Origin: Gammaproteobacteria bacterium
GTDB taxonomy: Bacteria; Pseudomonadota; Gammaproteobacteria; Arenicellales; UBA868
DNA: 64,000 nucleotides
Assembly: GCA_022450155.1 (NCBI GenBank)
Contig: JAKUQR010000018.1
Location: 1 to 64,000 of the forward strand
Reading direction: 5' to 3'
The translations under genes and the position numbers were made by a program. How positions within the stretch are numbered: the first letter of the stretch is position 1; each line of letters starts with the position of its first letter. Below the pieces are notes generated by a model, which saw only the letters and a list, made by a program, of their open reading frames with translations, was not told the origin of the DNA and did no database searches. Shown in pieces: positions 63,752-64,000 of this stretch.

Positions 63752-64000
63752 ATGTTTAGGATCTTGGTAGCGGACAAAATCGGATCAGCAGGTATCCGAC
63801 GGCTCGAAGAAGAGTCTGATGTCACGGTCGATGTCAAGACCGGGCTGCCTAAGGCCGAGCTTTGCTCTCTCATCCCGACATACGATGCGCTGCTGGTTCG
63901 AAGCAGCACCCGAGTCGACGCGGATCTTCTTTCGATGGCCCCGAAACTCCGGGTGATCGGCCGGGCTGGTATGGGAGTCGACAACATCGATGTCGCGGCG
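63752..64000 (+). CDS. serA: D-3-phosphoglycerate dehydrogenase, N-terminal part (runs off the window)
   Basis: The first 83 codons of a D-isomer 2-hydroxyacid dehydrogenase: ILVADKIGSAGIRRLEEE, YDALLVRSSTRVDADLLSMAPKLRVIGRAGMGVDNIDV, the typical SerA N-terminus. The enzyme oxidises 3-phosphoglycerate as the first step of serine synthesis. An upstream ATG at 63748 stops at once, so the ATG at 63752 is the start, with GGAG about seven bases before it. The gene continues past base 64000. Confidence 0.93.
   Translation, partial: MFRILVADKIGSAGIRRLEEESDVTVDVKTGLPKAELCSLIPTYDALLVRSSTRVDADLLSMAPKLRVIGRAGMGVDNIDVAA

Noticed and set aside
1-64000. CRISPR array, rRNA, prophage or defence system
   Set aside because: No regularly spaced repeats, rRNA motifs, phage structural genes or known defence proteins were seen.

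Overview
The window looks like part of a proteobacterial chromosome, most likely gammaproteobacterial. The best clue is the housekeeping block at 48.8-53.1 kb: coaX, rarA, birA, a SPOR-type membrane protein and a CCA-encoding tRNA-Thr(TGT). The coaX/birA/tRNA-Thr neighbourhood is familiar from Gammaproteobacteria. serB- and serA-like genes close the window. Almost everything else is catabolic and transport accessory DNA. No genus can be named from the sequence alone.

Layout. (1) 0-8.1 kb: a cytoplasmic molybdopterin oxidoreductase, a chlorohydrolase/deaminase-type amidohydrolase, a complete TRAP transporter (dctP, hairpin, dctQ, dctM) and an SDR. (2) 8.2-26.4 kb: a long run for aromatic acid breakdown through CoA thioesters. 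An old-yellow-enzyme-like reductase diverges from a two-domain flavoprotein of the 2-aminobenzoyl-CoA monooxygenase/reductase type. This is followed by an SDR, a MarR regulator, an enoyl-CoA hydratase, an acyl-CoA dehydrogenase, a benzoate/2-aminobenzoate-type CoA ligase, RidA, a NicX-like ring-cleaving dioxygenase, a NicD-like alpha/beta hydrolase, an acyl-CoA dehydrogenase homologue, a CoA synthetase, an MBL hydrolase, a sulfatase and another CoA ligase. Overlapping or nearly touching genes suggest one transcription unit for much of it. (3) 26.6-32.1 kb: a complete Opp/Dpp-type ABC transporter, A+T-rich in its permease genes.

(4) 32.2-48.8 kb: an LLM flavin enzyme, hydantoinase B and A, an isochorismatase-fold hydrolase lacking the family cysteine, a broken MmgE/PrpD gene, an FAD dehydrogenase, a CobW GTPase paired with a YtcJ-type amidohydrolase, an AcoX-like NAD-kinase-fold protein, a thioesterase, a class II aldolase, a GlcD-like oxidase, a gamma-glutamyltransferase and an AlkB homologue. 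(5) 48.8-53.1 kb: the housekeeping block. (6) 53.25-58.9 kb: a compact five-gene operon directly after tRNA-Thr: Asp/Glu-racemase-like protein, acyl-CoA ligase, thiolase-like protein, a DUF35 Zn-ribbon/OB protein fused to an SDR-like domain, and a cyclase-family hydrolase. Three of the five lack textbook catalytic residues. (7) 58.9-62.8 kb: gene debris (an unidentified frameshifted fragment, a pilin stub with an in-frame stop, a probable IS3-type transposase start) around a secreted agmatine-deiminase-family enzyme and a GlpD-like dehydrogenase. (8) 62.8-64 kb: serB-like and serA (cut by the window end).

The two most interesting systems are the apparent merger of a 2-aminobenzoyl-CoA pathway with NicX/NicD-type nicotinate-pathway enzymes (9.7-22 kb), and the tRNA-adjacent ligase/thiolase/DUF35-SDR/cyclase operon with unusual active sites (53.2-58.9 kb). 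Functions are inferred from motifs and context only; no database search was run.
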